NCBI RefSeq assembly: GCF_001293525.1 | Contig: NZ_BBYR01000005.1 | Location: 24,526-88,525, forward strand | Length of the DNA: 64,000 nucleotides | Direction of reading: 5' to 3' | DNA from: Pseudideonella sakaiensis | GTDB lineage: Bacteria; Pseudomonadota; Gammaproteobacteria; Burkholderiales; Burkholderiaceae_C | Part shown: positions 48,655 through 61,159 of the stretch, in pieces | How positions within the stretch are numbered: position 1 is the first letter of the stretch | Layout: every line of letters starts with the position of its first letter | Program-made: the position numbers and the translations under genes | The notes under the pieces: generated by a model | Databases searched by the model: none | Seen by the model: only the letters and a program-made list of their open reading frames with translations | What the model was told of the DNA's origin: nothing

Positions 48655-51600
48655 TCAGGATGGGGTGGTGGATTCGATGGGCAGCGGAGATGGGGCAGTG
48701 GCCGCTTCGGCGCTGGGCTGTTGGGCCTCCCGCCGCAGTTGCCATTGCTTGACCAGCGCGTACAGCGCCGGGATGACGCACAGCGTCAGGACGGTCGACG
48801 AGATCATTCCGCCCACCATCGGCGCGGCAATGCGGCTCATCACCTCCGAGCCGGTGCCGCTGCCCCACATGATGGGCAGCAGGCCGGCCATGATGGCGAC
48901 GACGGTCATCATCTTCGGGCGCACCCGCTCGACCGCGCCTTCCATCACCGCGCCATACAGGTCCGACGGTCCCGGCACGCGGCCTTCGGCGCGACAGCGT
49001 TCGCGCGCATGCTCCCAGGCGTGGTCCAGGTAGATCAGCATCACGACACCGGTCTCGGCGGCCACGCCGGCCAGCGCGATGAAGCCCACTGCCACGGCCA
49101 CCGAGAGGTTGTAGCCCAGCCACCACATCAGCCAGATGCCGCCGACCAGCGCGAACGGCACCGACAGCATCACGATGAGGGTCTCGGTCAGCCGCCGGAA
49201 GTTGAGGTACAGCAGCAGGAAGATCAACAGCAGCGTGACCGGCACGACGATCTTCATCTTCTGGATCGCGCGCTCCATCGCCTCGAACTGGCCGCTCCAG
49301 GTGATGTAGTAGCCGGCTGGGAACTTCACCTGGTCGGCCACGGCCTTGCGGGCGTCGGCGACGTAGGAGCCGATGTCACGATCACGGATGTCGACGAAGA
49401 TGTAGGCCGACAGCAGCGCGTTCTCGGTCCGGATGCCGGGCGTGCCGCGCGCGACCACGACCTTGGCCACCTGGCCAAGCGGCACCATGGCGCCACCCAT
49501 CACCGGCACCAGCACCTCGCGCTCGATCTGCTCGGGGTTGCTGCGCAGCTCGCGCGGATAGCGCACGGTCACGCCGAAGCGCTCGCGGCCCTCGACGGTG
49601 GTCGTGACCATCTCGCCGCCGAGCGCCGAGCCGACCACGTCCAGCAGTTCGCCCACCGACAAGCCGTAACGGGCCAGCGCCGCGCGGTCGGGCTCGATGT
49701 TGAGGTAGCTGCCACCCGTCAGGCGCTCCGCAAAGGCAGAGGTCGTACCCGGCACGGTCTTGACCACCGCCTCGATCTCCTTGGCGAGCTTCTCCATCTC
49801 GCCCAGGTCCTTGCCGAACACCTTGATGCCGATCGGCGTGCGGATGCCGGTGGACAGCATGTCGATACGCGCCTTGATCGGCATGGTCCAGGCGTTGGAC
49901 ACGCCCGGGAACTGCAGCGCCTTGTCCATCTCGGCGATCAGCTTGTCGGTGGTCATGCCGGGCCGCCATTCCTCCTGTGGCTTCAGGTTGATCACGGTCT
50001 CGAACATCTCGGTCGGCGCCGGGTCGGTGGCCGTGTTGGCGCGTCCCGCCTTGCCGTAGACCGACGCCACCTCGGGGAAGCTCTTGATGATCTTGTCCTG
50101 TGTCTGCAGCACCTCGGCGGCCTTGGTGATCGACATGCCCGGCAGCGAGGCCGGCATGTACAGCAGCGTGCCTTCATTCAGCGTGGGCATGAACTCGCTG
50201 CCGAGCTTCGAGGCCGGGTACCAGGACACGCCCAGCGCGACCAGGGCCAGGGCGATGGTGACCAGCTTCCACCGCATGACCCCGGCGATGATCGGCCGGT
50301 AGACCCAGATCAGGAAGCGGTTCAGCGGGTTCTTCGCCTCCGGCATGATCTTGCCGCGGATGAACAGCATCATCAGCACCGGCACCAGCGTCACCGACAG
50401 CAGCGCCGCACCGGCCATCGAGAAGGTCTTGGTGTAGGCCAGCGGCGAGAACAGCCGCCCCTCCTGCGACTCCAGCGTGAACACCGGCAGGAACGACACG
50501 GTGATGATCAGCAGCGAGAAGAACAGGGCCGGCCCCACTTCCTTGCAGGCGTCGAGCATCGCATCGGCACGGTCCTTCACCGTGTGATCCGGCTTGAGGC
50601 GCTCCAGGTGCTTGTGGGCGTTCTCGATCATCACGATGGCCGCGTCGACCATCGCGCCGATGGCGATTGCGATGCCGCCCAGGCTCATCAGGTTCGAATT
50701 CATGCCCAGCAGGTGCATCGCGATGAACGAGATCAGCACACCCACTGGCAGCATCAGGATGGCCACCAGCGCCGAACGCATGTGCATCAGGAAGATGACG
50801 CACACGGCCGCGACGATCAGACTCTCTTCCAGCAGCGTGCGCTGCAGGTTGGCGATGGCGCGGTGGATCAGGTCCGAGCGGTCGTAGACGGCCTGGATCG
50901 TCACGCCTTCGGGCAGGCCAGCCGAGATCTCGGTGACCTTGGCCTTCAGGTTGTGGATCACCTCCAGCGCGTTCTGCCCGAAGCGCGACATCGCGATGCC
51001 GGACACGACCTCGCCTTCGCCGTTCAGTTCGGAAAGGCCGCGTCGCTCATCGGGGGCCATCTCCACGCGGGCAATGTCGCGGATCAGGACCGGCGTGCCA
51101 CCTTCGCTCTTGACCACCAGTTGCTCGATGTCGGCCTTCCCGCGAAGGTAGCCCTTGCCGCGCACCATGTACTCGGTCTCGGCCATCTCGACCACGCGAC
51201 CGCCGACATCGCGGTTGGAGTCGCGGATCACCTGCGACACCTTCATCAGCGGAATGCCGAAGCTGCGCAGCTTGAGCGGATCAACCGTCACCTGATAGGT
51301 CTGCACGAAGCCGCCCAAGGACGCCACCTCGGCCACGCCCGGGGCCTTGGTCAGCTGGTAGCGCACGTACCAGTCCTGGATCGTGCGCAGCTCGGCCAGG
51401 CTCTTGTTCTTCGCCAGCAATGCGTACTGGTAGACCCAGCCCACGCCCGTTGCGTCAGGCCCGAGCGAGGGCGACACGCCCTTGGGCAGGCGGCTCGACG
51501 CGAAGTTCAGGTACTCCAGCACCCGGCTGCGCGCCCAATAGATGTCTGTGCCGTCCTCGAAGATCACGTAGACGAAGGACGCGCCGAAGAACGAGAAGCC

Positions 51601-51849
51601 GCGCACGACCTTCGACTTCGGCACCGCGAGCATGGCGGTGGTCAGCGGGTAGGTCACCTGGTCCTCGACCACTTGCGGCGCCTGGCCCGGGTACTCGGTG
51701 TAGACGATGACCTGCACGTCCGATAGATCGGGCAGCGCATCGAGGGGCGTCTTCATCACGGCCACGACGCCGCCGACGATGACGAACAGGCAAGCGAGCA
51801 GGACCAGGAACGGGTTCCGGCCTGACCACTGGATGATTCTGGACAGCAT
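48655..51849 (-). CDS. cusA: CusA-type heavy-metal RND efflux permease
   Basis: A 1064-residue RND pump. The N-terminus is MLSRIIQWSGRNPFLVLL, with DALPDLSDVQVIV, GAMVDAAIVMIENAHK (TM4 charged motif) and GVAAETGVVMLIYLDHAW. Twelve membrane segments and two large periplasmic loops are in the usual places. It should export Cu(I)/Ag(I) with the CusB adaptor. The adaptor gene upstream is broken by a transposon, so pump assembly or transcription may be impaired. Confidence 0.88.
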   Translation of the reverse strand: MLSRIIQWSGRNPFLVLLACLFVIVGGVVAVMKTPLDALPDLSDVQVIVYTEYPGQAPQVVEDQVTYPLTTAMLAVPKSKVVRGFSFFGASFVYVIFEDGTDIYWARSRVLEYLNFASSRLPKGVSPSLGPDATGVGWVYQYALLAKNKSLAELRTIQDWYVRYQLTKAPGVAEVASLGGFVQTYQVTVDPLKLRSFGIPLMKVSQVIRDSNRDVGGRVVEMAETEYMVRGKGYLRGKADIEQLVVKSEGGTPVLIRDIARVEMAPDERRGLSELNGEGEVVSGIAMSRFGQNALEVIHNLKAKVTEISAGLPEGVTIQAVYDRSDLIHRAIANLQRTLLEESLIVAAVCVIFLMHMRSALVAILMLPVGVLISFIAMHLLGMNSNLMSLGGIAIAIGAMVDAAIVMIENAHKHLERLKPDHTVKDRADAMLDACKEVGPALFFSLLIITVSFLPVFTLESQEGRLFSPLAYTKTFSMAGAALLSVTLVPVLMMLFIRGKIMPEAKNPLNRFLIWVYRPIIAGVMRWKLVTIALALVALGVSWYPASKLGSEFMPTLNEGTLLYMPASLPGMSITKAAEVLQTQDKIIKSFPEVASVYGKAGRANTATDPAPTEMFETVINLKPQEEWRPGMTTDKLIAEMDKALQFPGVSNAWTMPIKARIDMLSTGIRTPIGIKVFGKDLGEMEKLAKEIEAVVKTVPGTTSAFAERLTGGSYLNIEPDRAALARYGLSVGELLDVVGSALGGEMVTTTVEGRERFGVTVRYPRELRSNPEQIEREVLVPVMGGAMVPLGQVAKVVVARGTPGIRTENALLSAYIFVDIRDRDIGSYVADARKAVADQVKFPAGYYITWSGQFEAMERAIQKMKIVVPVTLLLIFLLLYLNFRRLTETLIVMLSVPFALVGGIWLMWWLGYNLSVAVAVGFIALAGVAAETGVVMLIYLDHAWEHARERCRAEGRVPGPSDLYGAVMEGAVERVRPKMMTVVAIMAGLLPIMWGSGTGSEVMSRIAAPMVGGMISSTVLTLCVIPALYALVKQWQLRREAQQPSAEAATAPSPLPIESTTPS

Positions 51850-51861
51850 GGCGTCCTCTGC

Positions 51862-53051
51862 TCAGTGGCCGGAGTGCGAGGTGGTGGCGGCACTTGTGGC
51901 CGGCGCCACCGGCTTGGGCGGAGATGCCGCGCCGGGAGCCGCCTTGATCGACGTCACCATGAATTCGCCAGGCTGGCGCTCGACGAACTCGAAGCCCACT
52001 TTCTGACCCGGCTTCAAGCCAGTCAGCAACGAGGCGTTGGCCGCCTTGAACTCCATCGTCATCGCGGGCCACTTCAGCGTCGGAACGGCGCCATGGTTCA
52101 GGCTGAGCGTGCCGGCCTTGAGGTCAACGCCTTCGACGGTGCCTTCGGCTCTGTGTCCGATCACGGCAGGAGCCGGTGCCGACGATGCGGCGGGGCCAGC
52201 GGGTGCGCCACCCAATGCCGCACTCTCGGCACCCTTGGCAGGATTGCCATGACCGCTGTGACCACCGAGACCGCCCACCGCCGCTTTCAGGTTGCTCTCC
52301 GCGTCGATCAGGAAGTTCGCGGCCACGACGACCTGCTCGCCATCGCGCACGCCCTTGAGGATCTCGACGTAGTTGTCGCTGCGCGCGCCGACCTCGACCT
52401 CACGCGGCTCGAACCGGCCTTCCTTGACCTGGACAAGCACGATGCGCCGGGTGCCGCTGTCGATCACCGCCGACTCCGGTACGGTGAGCACCGGCGCCTT
52501 GCCACCCACTGACACCTCCACCTGCGCGAACATGGCCGGCTTGAGCTTTTGCGCCGGATTGGCCATCTCGACCCGCACGGGAACGCTGCGCGTCTCAGCC
52601 TTCATCGTGGGATAGATGTAGGTGATGCGGCCGTCGAATGCTTCGTTGGGATAGGCCGTGGTCGTGACGCGCGCCTTCGCGCCGCTCCTGATCAGGCCGA
52701 TGTCCTGTTCCGACAGATCGGCGACGACCCAGACCGACGACAGGTCGGTCACCTGGTACAGCATCTCGCCGGGCATGAAGCGCATGCCCTGCAGCGCCTT
52801 CTTCTCCGAGACGATGCCGGAGACGGGCGACGGGAACGAAATCGTGCGCTGCGGCTGGCCGGACTTCATCAGCGCCGTCACCTGCGACGGCGACAGGTCC
52901 CAGTTGCGCAGCCGCGCGAGGCTGGAGTCGGCGAGCTGCCGCATGCTGGCCTGTGCATCGGCGCCGGCGTCCTTCATCGCCTCGAGCCCCTGCATCGCGA
53001 TGGCGTACTCGCGTTGGGCGGCGACGAGTTCAGGGCTGTAGGCCTCGAACA
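51862..53051 (-). pseudogene. cusB: cusB adaptor fused to a CusF domain, 5' part removed by transposon
   Basis: About 396 codons remain, starting in the conserved LFEAYSPELVAAQ of CusB adaptors. The signal, N-terminal barrel half and start codon are missing. After the adaptor body a linker leads to a C-terminal CusF domain with His, Trp, Met, Met ligands (NHGAVPTLKWPAMTM), here with Trp intact. The mercury transposon IR begins at 53052. The missing 5' half should lie beyond its far end, outside this window. Confidence 0.85.
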
Positions 53052-53089
53052 GGGGTCGTCTCAGAAAACGGAAAATAAAGCACGCTAAG
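53052..53089 (+). repeat. Left terminal inverted repeat of the mercury transposon
   Basis: Begins GGGGTCGTCTCAGAAAACGG and ends AAGCACGCTAAG, the IR type of the Tn21 subgroup. The merR stop codon lies inside it (53085-53087). Confidence 0.9.
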
Positions 53090-53519
53090 GCATAGCCGAA
53101 CCTGCCAAGCTTGCTCCACCCTGTAGTGACGCGATCAGCGGGCAGGAAACGTTCCCCCTTCGCGCATGGCAGGCGCACACCAACTCAGACAGCACGGCCT
53201 CCATGCGCGCCAGGTCAGCCATTTTCTCGCGCACGTCCTTGAGCTTGTGCTCGGCCAGACTGCTGGCTTCCTCGCAATGGGTGCCATCCTCCAGCCGCAG
53301 CAGCTCGGCGATCTCATCCAGGCTGAAGCCCAGCCGCTGGGCTGATTTCACGAAGCGCACCCGCGTTACATCCGCCTCGCCATAGCGGCGGATGCTGCCA
53401 TAGGGCTTGTCAGGCTCCAGCAACAAGCCCTTGCGCTGATAGAAACGGATGGTCTCCACATTGACCCCGGCCGCCTTGGCGAAAACGCCAATGGTCAGGT
53501 TCTCCAAATTGTTTTCCAT
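53085..53519 (-). CDS. merR: MerR regulator of the mercury transposon
   Basis: A 144-residue protein matching the Tn501/Tn21 MerR pattern: [13 protein letters not shown] start, [22 protein letters not shown], Hg ligands C82, C117 and C126. ATG 53519 is the family start. It is divergent from merT. Confidence 0.93.
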
Positions 53520-53524
53520 ATCGC

Positions 53525-53555
53525 TTGACTCCGTACATGAGTACGGAAGTAAGGT
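53525..53555 (+). promoter_or_regulatory. mer operator-promoter of the transposon
   Basis: TTGACT (53525-53530), a 19-bp spacer with CCGTACATGAGTACGG, then TAAGGT (53550-53555). This is the canonical merOP. Confidence 0.92.
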
Positions 53556-53590
53556 TACGCTATCCAATTTCAATTCGAAAGGACAAGCGC

Positions 53591-53941
53591 ATGTCTGAAC
53601 CAAAAACCGGGCGCGGCGCGCTCTTCACTGGAGGGCTTGCCGCCATCCTCGCCTCGGCTTGCTGCCTCGGGCCGTTGGTTCTGATCGCCTTGGGGTTCAG
53701 CGGCGCTTGGATCGGCAACTTGGCGGTGTTGGAACCCTATCGCCCCATCTTTATCGGCGTGGCGCTGGTGGCGTTGTTCTTCGCCTGGCGGCGCATCTAC
53801 CGGCAGGCAGCGGCCTGCAAACCGGGTGAGGTCTGCGCGATTCCCCAAGTGCGAGCTACTTACAAGCTCATTTTCTGGATCGTGGCCGCGCTGGTTCTGG
53901 TCGCGCTCGGATTTCCCTACGTCATGCCATTTTTCTACTGA
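53591..53941 (+). CDS. merT: MerT mercuric transport protein
   Basis: A 116-residue protein with three membrane segments, C24-C25 (SACCLGPL) and a second pair in the loop (ACKPGEVC). ATG 53591 is the family start. merP follows after 12 bp. Confidence 0.93.
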
Positions 53942-53953
53942 TCGGAGTTCACC

Positions 53954-54229
53954 ATGAAGAAACTGTTTGCCTCCCTCGCCCTCGCCGCCGTTGTTGCCCC
54001 CGTCTGGGCCGCCACCCAGACCGTCACGCTGTCCGTACCGGGCATGACCTGCTCCGCCTGCCCGATCACTGTCAAGAAGGCGATTTCCAAGGTCGAAGGC
54101 GTCAGCAAAGTTGACGTGACTTTCGAGACACGCCAAGCGGTCGTCACCTTCGACGATGCCAAGACCAGCGTGCAGAAGCTGACCAAGGCAACCGCAGACG
54201 CGGGCTATCCGTCCAGCGTCAAGCAGTGA
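53954..54229 (+). CDS. merP: MerP periplasmic mercury-binding protein
   Basis: A 91-residue protein with a signal peptide (to ~19) and GMTCSACPITVKKAI (C33, C36). It passes Hg(II) to MerT. Confidence 0.93.
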   Translation: MKKLFASLALAAVVAPVWAATQTVTLSVPGMTCSACPITVKKAISKVEGVSKVDVTFETRQAVVTFDDAKTSVQKLTKATADAGYPSSVKQ

Positions 54230-54288
54230 GTCACTGAAAACGGCACCGCAGCACAACGGACGTCATTGTCTGGCGCCACAAACGATAA

Positions 54289-55986
<1,698 letters not shown>

Positions 55987-56003
55987 GAAAAAGGAGGTGT
56001 TCA

Positions 56004-56369
56004 ATGAACGCCTACACGGTGTCCCGGCTGGCTCTTGATGCCGGGGTGAGCGTGCATATCGTGCGCGACTACCTGCTGCGCGGATTGCTGCGCCCGGTGG
56101 CGTGCACACCAGGCGGCTACGGCTTGTTCGATGACGCCGCCTTGCAACGGCTGTGCTTCGTGCGGGCGGCCTTCGAGGCGGGCATCGGCCTCGACGCGCT
56201 GGCGCGGCTGTGCCGGGCGCTGGATGCGGCGGACGGCGACGAAGCGGCCGCGCAGCTTGCCCTGCTGCGTCAGTTCGTCGAGCGTCGGCGCGAAGCGTTG
56301 GCCGATCTGGAAGTGCAGTTGGCCACCCTGCCGACCGAGCCGGCACAGCACGCGGAGAGTCTGCCATGA
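56004..56369 (+). CDS. merD: MerD co-regulator
   Basis: A 121-residue MerR-like protein with HTH ([24 protein letters not shown]) but without the three Hg-binding cysteines. AAGGAGGTG precedes ATG 56004. It down-modulates mer transcription. Its stop overlaps merE (ATGA). Confidence 0.9.
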   Translation: MNAYTVSRLALDAGVSVHIVRDYLLRGLLRPVACTPGGYGLFDDAALQRLCFVRAAFEAGIGLDALARLCRALDAADGDEAAAQLALLRQFVERRREALADLEVQLATLPTEPAQHAESLP

Positions 56370-56602
56370 ACAACCCCGAGCGCTTGCCGTCCGAGACGCA
56401 CAAACCGATCACCGGCTACCTGTGGGGCGGACTGGCTGTGCTGACTTGCCCCTGCCACCTGCCCATCCTCGCTGTCGTGCTGGCCGGCACAACCGCCGGT
56501 GCTTTCCTCGGCGAGCATTGGGTCATCGCGGCGCTCGGTTTGACCGGCCTGTTCCTTCTGTCCCTGTCGCGGGCGTTGCGGGCATTCAGGGAAAGAGAAT
56601 GA
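56366..56602 (+). CDS. merE: MerE mercury transport protein
   Basis: A 78-residue protein with two membrane segments and a [11 protein letters not shown]ys pair. It overlaps both the merD stop and the next start by four bases. Confidence 0.9.
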   Translation: MNNPERLPSETHKPITGYLWGGLAVLTCPCHLPILAVVLAGTTAGAFLGEHWVIAALGLTGLFLLSLSRALRAFRERE

Positions 56603-57588
56603 GCGCTTTCCGGCCGGATGGATGGACGACGCCGGAACTGGCCCAAGCGGTCGAGCGCGGGCAGCTTGAACTGCACTACCAGCCCGTCGTCGATCTGCGC
56701 AGTGGTGGGATTGTCGGCGCGGAAGCCCTGTTGCGCTGGCGTCATCCGACGCTTGGACTATTGCCACCGGGCCAGTTCCTGCCCGTGGTCGAATCGTCCG
56801 GCCTGATGCCTGAAATCGGCGCTTGGGTGCTGGGCGAAGCCTGCCGCCAGATGCGTGACTGGCGAATGCTGGCATGGCGACCGTTCCGGCTGGCCGTCAA
56901 TGTTTCGGCGAGCCAAGTGGGACCGGACTTCGACGGGTGGGTAAAGGGCGTGCTGGCTGATGCCGAGTTGCCCGCCGAGTATCTCGAAATCGAGCTGACC
57001 GAATCGGTCGCGTTTGGTGATCCGGCGATCTTCCCCGCCCTGGACGCCTTGCGGCAGATCGGTGTGCGCTTCGCCGCCGATGACTTCGGGACGGGGTATT
57101 CCTGTCTGCAACATCTGAAGTGCTGCCCAATCAGCACGCTCAAGATCGACCAATCGTTTGTCGCCGGGCTCGCCAACGACCGCCGCGACCAAACCATCGT
57201 GCACACCGTGATTCAGCTTGCGCACGGGCTGGGCATGGATGTGGTGGCTGATGGCGTGGAAACATCGGCGAGTCTTGATCTATTGCGACAAGCGGACTGC
57301 GACACAGGACAAGGCTTCCTGTTCGCGAAGCCAATGCCGGCGGCGGCATTCGCCGTCTTCGTCAGTCAATGGAGGGGTGCCACCATGAATGCAAGTGACT
57401 CGACCACCACCAGTTGCTGCGTGTGCTGCAAGGAAATCCCGCTCGATGCCGCCTTCACCCCGGAAGGCGCGGAATACGTCGAGCACTTCTGCGGGTTGGA
57501 GTGTTATCAACGCTTCGAAGCGCGTGCCAAGACAGGGAACGAAACCGATGCCGATCCGAACGCCTGCGACTCGCTACCGTCAGATTGA
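56599..57588 (+). CDS. EAL-domain protein with C-terminal DUF3330 (Tn urf2 type)
   Basis: A 329-residue protein. An EAL phosphodiesterase domain has EALLRWRHP (EALL form), [15 protein letters not shown] and KIDQSFV. A short Cys-rich DUF3330 module follows at the C-terminus ([18 protein letters not shown]). It is the usual gene between merE and res in this transposon subgroup. Whether it degrades cyclic-di-GMP is unknown. Confidence 0.85.
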   Translation: MSAFRPDGWTTPELAQAVERGQLELHYQPVVDLRSGGIVGAEALLRWRHPTLGLLPPGQFLPVVESSGLMPEIGAWVLGEACRQMRDWRMLAWRPFRLAVNVSASQVGPDFDGWVKGVLADAELPAEYLEIELTESVAFGDPAIFPALDALRQIGVRFAADDFGTGYSCLQHLKCCPISTLKIDQSFVAGLANDRRDQTIVHTVIQLAHGLGMDVVADGVETSASLDLLRQADCDTGQGFLFAKPMPAAAFAVFVSQWRGATMNASDSTTTSCCVCCKEIPLDAAFTPEGAEYVEHFCGLECYQRFEARAKTGNETDADPNACDSLPSD

Positions 57589-57705
57589 GGCATACCCTAA
57601 CTTGGCGTCAGACCATCCGGCGCTAAATCGTCAGAATAGAGTTGCCTTCCGAATTGATTGACATGCGCCGTCAAGGGTCATAGATTTCTTCCTGACACAT
57701 TTCCC
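57578..57705. promoter_or_regulatory. res site of the mercury transposon
   Basis: A region between urf2 and tnpR with resolvase subsite pattern. Subsite I is bounded by CGTCAG (57578) and GCGTCAG (57605-57611). Further half-sites lie around TCGTCAGAATAG and GGGTCATAG, and end at CCTGACA. Cointegrate resolution by TnpR is expected here. Confidence 0.75.
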
Positions 57706-57718
57706 TCAGGAGGATACC

Positions 57719-58279
57719 TTGCACGGTCAGCGCATCGGTTACGTCCGCGTCAGCAGCTTCGACCAGAACCCAGAACGGCAGCTCGAACAGATCCAGGTGG
57801 ATAAAGTGTTCACCGACAAGGCGTCGGGCAAGGACACACGGCGGCCCGAACTGGAACGGCTGCTCGCCTTCGTGCGCGAAGGCGACACGGTCGTGGTGCA
57901 CAGCATGGATCGTCTGGCGCGCAACCTCGACGACCTGCGCCGCCTGGTGCAGGGCCTCACCCAGCGCGGCGTACGCATCGAGTTCCTTAAGGAGCATTTG
58001 ACCTTCACCGGCGAGGACTCGCCGATGGCGAACCTGATGCTGTCGGTAATGGGCGCGTTCGCCGAGTTCGAACGCGCCTTGATCCGCGAGCGGCAGCGCG
58101 AGGGCATCGCGCTCGCCAAGCAGCGCGGGGCCTACCGTGGCAGGAAGAAATCCCTGTCGTCTGAGCGTATTGCCGAACTGCGCCAACGTGTCGAGGCTGG
58201 CGAGCAAAAGACCAAGCTGGCTCGTGAATTCGGAATCAGTCGCGAAACCCTGTATCAATACTTGAGAACGGATCAGTAA
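57719..58279 (+). CDS. tnpR: TnpR serine resolvase
   Basis: A 186-residue serine recombinase. [16 protein letters not shown] contains the catalytic Ser, with [16 protein letters not shown] and a C-terminal HTH ([18 protein letters not shown]). A TTG start follows AGGAGG. By memory the N-terminal part is closer to Tn501 and the C-terminal part to Tn21. Confidence 0.92.
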   Translation: MHGQRIGYVRVSSFDQNPERQLEQIQVDKVFTDKASGKDTRRPELERLLAFVREGDTVVVHSMDRLARNLDDLRRLVQGLTQRGVRIEFLKEHLTFTGEDSPMANLMLSVMGAFAEFERALIRERQREGIALAKQRGAYRGRKKSLSSERIAELRQRVEAGEQKTKLAREFGISRETLYQYLRTDQ

Positions 58280-58281
58280 AT

Positions 58282-61041
58282 ATGCCACGTCGTTCAATCC
58301 TGTCCGCCGCCGAGCGCGAAAGCCTGCTGGCGTTGCCGGACACCAAGGATGAGTTGATCCGTCACTACACGTTCAGCGAAACCGACCTCTCCATCATCCG
58401 GCAGCGGCGCGGCCCGGCCAACCGGCTGGGCTTCGCCGTGCAGCTCTGTTACCTGCGCTTTCCTGGTGTCATCCTGGGCGTCGATGAGCCGCCGTTTCCG
58501 CCCTTGTTGAAACTGGTCGCCGACCAGCTCAAGGTCAGCGTCGAAAGCTGGGACGAATACGGGCAGCGGGAGCAGACCCGGCGCGAGCACCTGGTCGAAC
58601 TGCAAACGGTGTTCGGCTTCCAGCCCTTTACCATGGGCCACTACCGGCAGGCCGTCCAGTTGCTGACCGAGATGGCCTTGCAGACCGACAAGGGCATCGT
58701 GCTGGCCAGCACCTTGATCGAGCACCTGCGGCAGCAGTCGGTCATTCTGCCTGCCCTCAACGCCGTCGAGCGGGCGAGCGCCGAAGCAATCACCCGCGCC
58801 AACCGGCGCATCTACGATGCCTTGGCCGAACCGCTGTCGGACGCGCATCGCCGCCGCCTCGACGATCTGCTCAAGCGTCGGGACAACGGCAAAACGACCT
58901 GGCTGGCCTGGCTGCGCCAATCGCCCGTCAAACCGAATTCGCGGCACATGCTGGAACACATCGAACGCCTCAAAGCGTGGCAGGCGCTCGACCTGCCTTC
59001 TGGCATCGAGCGGTCGGTGCACCAGAACCGCCTGCTCAAGATCGCCCGTGAGGGTGGCCAGATGACGCCCGCCGACCTGGCCAAGTTCGAGGCGCAGCGA
59101 CGCTATGCCACCCTGGTGGCGCTTGCCATCGAGGGCATGGCCACCGTCACCGACGAAATCATCGACCTGCACGACCGCATCCTGGGCAAGCTGTTCAACG
59201 CCGCCAAGAACAAGCATCAGCAGCAATTCCAGGCGTCCGGCAAGGCGATCAACGCCAAGGTGCGGTTGTTCGGCCGCATCGGCCAGGCGCTGATCGAGGC
59301 CAAGCAGGCGGGCCGCGATCCGTTCGCCGCCATCGAGGCCGTCATGTCCTGGGATGCCTTCGCCGAGAGCGTCACCGAAGCGCAGAAGCTTGCGCAGCCC
59401 GAGGACTTCGATTTCCTGCACCGCATCGGCGAAAGCTACGCCACGCTGCGCCGCTACGCGCCGGAATTCCTTGCCGTGCTCAAGCTGCGGGCCGCTCCCG
59501 CCGCGAAGGACGTGCTCGACGCCATCGAGGTGCTGCGCGGCATGAACAGCGACAACGCCCGCAAGGTGCCCGCCGACGCGCCGACCGAGTTCATCAAGCC
59601 GCGCTGGCAGAAGCTGGTCATGACCGACACCGGCATCGACCGGCGCTACTACGAACTGTGCGCGCTGTCGGAGATGAAGAACGCGTTGCGTTCCGGCGAC
59701 ATCTGGGTGCAGGGGTCGCGCCAGTTCAAGGACTTCGAGGACTACCTGGTGCCGCCCGCGAAATTCGCCAGCCTCAAGCAGGCCAGCGAATTGCCGCTGG
59801 CCGTGGCCACCGACTGCAACCGGTACCTGAACGACCGGCTGACGCTGCTGGAAACACAGCTTGCCACCGTCAACCGTATGGCGACGGCCAACGAGCTGCC
59901 GGACGCCATCATCACCGAGTCAGGCTTGAAGATCACGCCGCTCGACGCGGCGGTACCCGACACCGCCCAAGCGCTGATCGACCAGACGGCAATGATCCTG
60001 CCGCACGTCAAGATCACCGAACTGCTGCTGGAGGTGGACGAATGGACGGGCTTCACTCGGCATTTCGCGCATCTGAAATCGGGCGACCCGGCCAAAGACA
60101 AGAACCTGTTGCTGACCACGATCCTCGCCGACGCGATCAACCTGGGCCTGACCAAGATGGCGGAGTCTTGCCCCGGCACGACCTACGCCAAGCTGGCTTG
60201 GCTGCAAGCCTGGCACATCCGCGACGAAACCTACGGGGCGGCGCTGGCCGATCTGGTCAACGCACAGTTCCGCCATCCCTTCGCCGAGCACTGGGGCGAC
60301 GGCACCACCTCATCGTCGGACGGCCAGAACTTCCGCACCGGCAGCAAGGCCGAGAGCACCGGCCACATCAACCCGAAATACGGGAGCAGCCCAGGGCGGA
60401 CGTTCTACACCCACATTTCTGACCAGTACGCGCCATTTCACACCAAGGTCGTGAACGTCGGCGTGCGCGATTCGACCTACGTGCTCGACGGCCTGCTGTA
60501 CCACGAGTCCGACTTGCGGATCGAGGAGCATTACACCGACACGGCGGGCTTCACCGATCACGTCTTCGCCCTGATGCACCTCCTGGGCTTCCGCTTCGCG
60601 CCGCGCATCCGCGACCTGGGCGACACCAAGCTCTACATCCCGAAGGGCGACGCCGCCTATGACGCGCTGAAACCCATGATCGGCGGCACGCTCAACATCA
60701 AGCACGTCCGCGCCCATTGGGACGAAATCCTGCGGCTGGCCACCTCGATCAAGCAGGGCACGGTGACGGCCTCCCTGATGCTCCGAAAGCTCGGCAGCTA
60801 CCCACGCCAGAACGGCCTGGCCGTGGCGCTCCGCGAGCTGGGCCGCATCGAGCGCACGCTGTTCATCCTGGACTGGCTGCAAAGCGTGGAACTGCGCCGC
60901 CGCGTGCATGCCGGCCTGAACAAGGGCGAGGCGCGCAATGCGCTGGCCAGGGCAGTGTTTTTCAACCGCCTGGGTGAAATCCGCGACCGCAGTTTCGAGC
61001 AGCAGCGCTACCGGGGGGTCTCCTCGTTTTCAGTGCAATAA
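58282..61041 (+). pseudogene. tnpA: TnpA transposase of the mercury transposon, C-terminus interrupted
   Basis: About 912 native codons with Tn3-family landmarks ([44 protein letters not shown]). After RYR the frame enters the terminal repeat of a second transposon and stops eight codons later. Roughly 70 C-terminal residues of a ~988-residue protein are lost, so transposition of this copy should be defective unless complemented. Confidence 0.9.
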
Positions 61042-61052
61042 GTGACGGTACG
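61015..61052 (+). repeat. Left terminal repeat of the second Tn3-family element
   Basis: Begins GGGGTCTCCTCGTTTTCAGT and continues to GTGACGGTACGC. It is placed exactly where the TnpA similarity of the first transposon ends. Confidence 0.7.
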
Positions 61053-61159
61053 CAAAGCTAGCACTGGCGCGGGGGTGGTCTGGGTAGACCGTTGATTTCA
61101 TTGACTTTCCTGTTCGCTTTGTAAACGGGTATGGTGGCCTCCCACTTTTGAGGTTCACG

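Noticed and set aside
48361..51726. A 1121-codon rightward open frame opposite cusA
   Set aside because: The composition (His/Arg/Asp/Gln) is typical of the complement of an RND pump gene, and cusA is unmistakable on the other strand.
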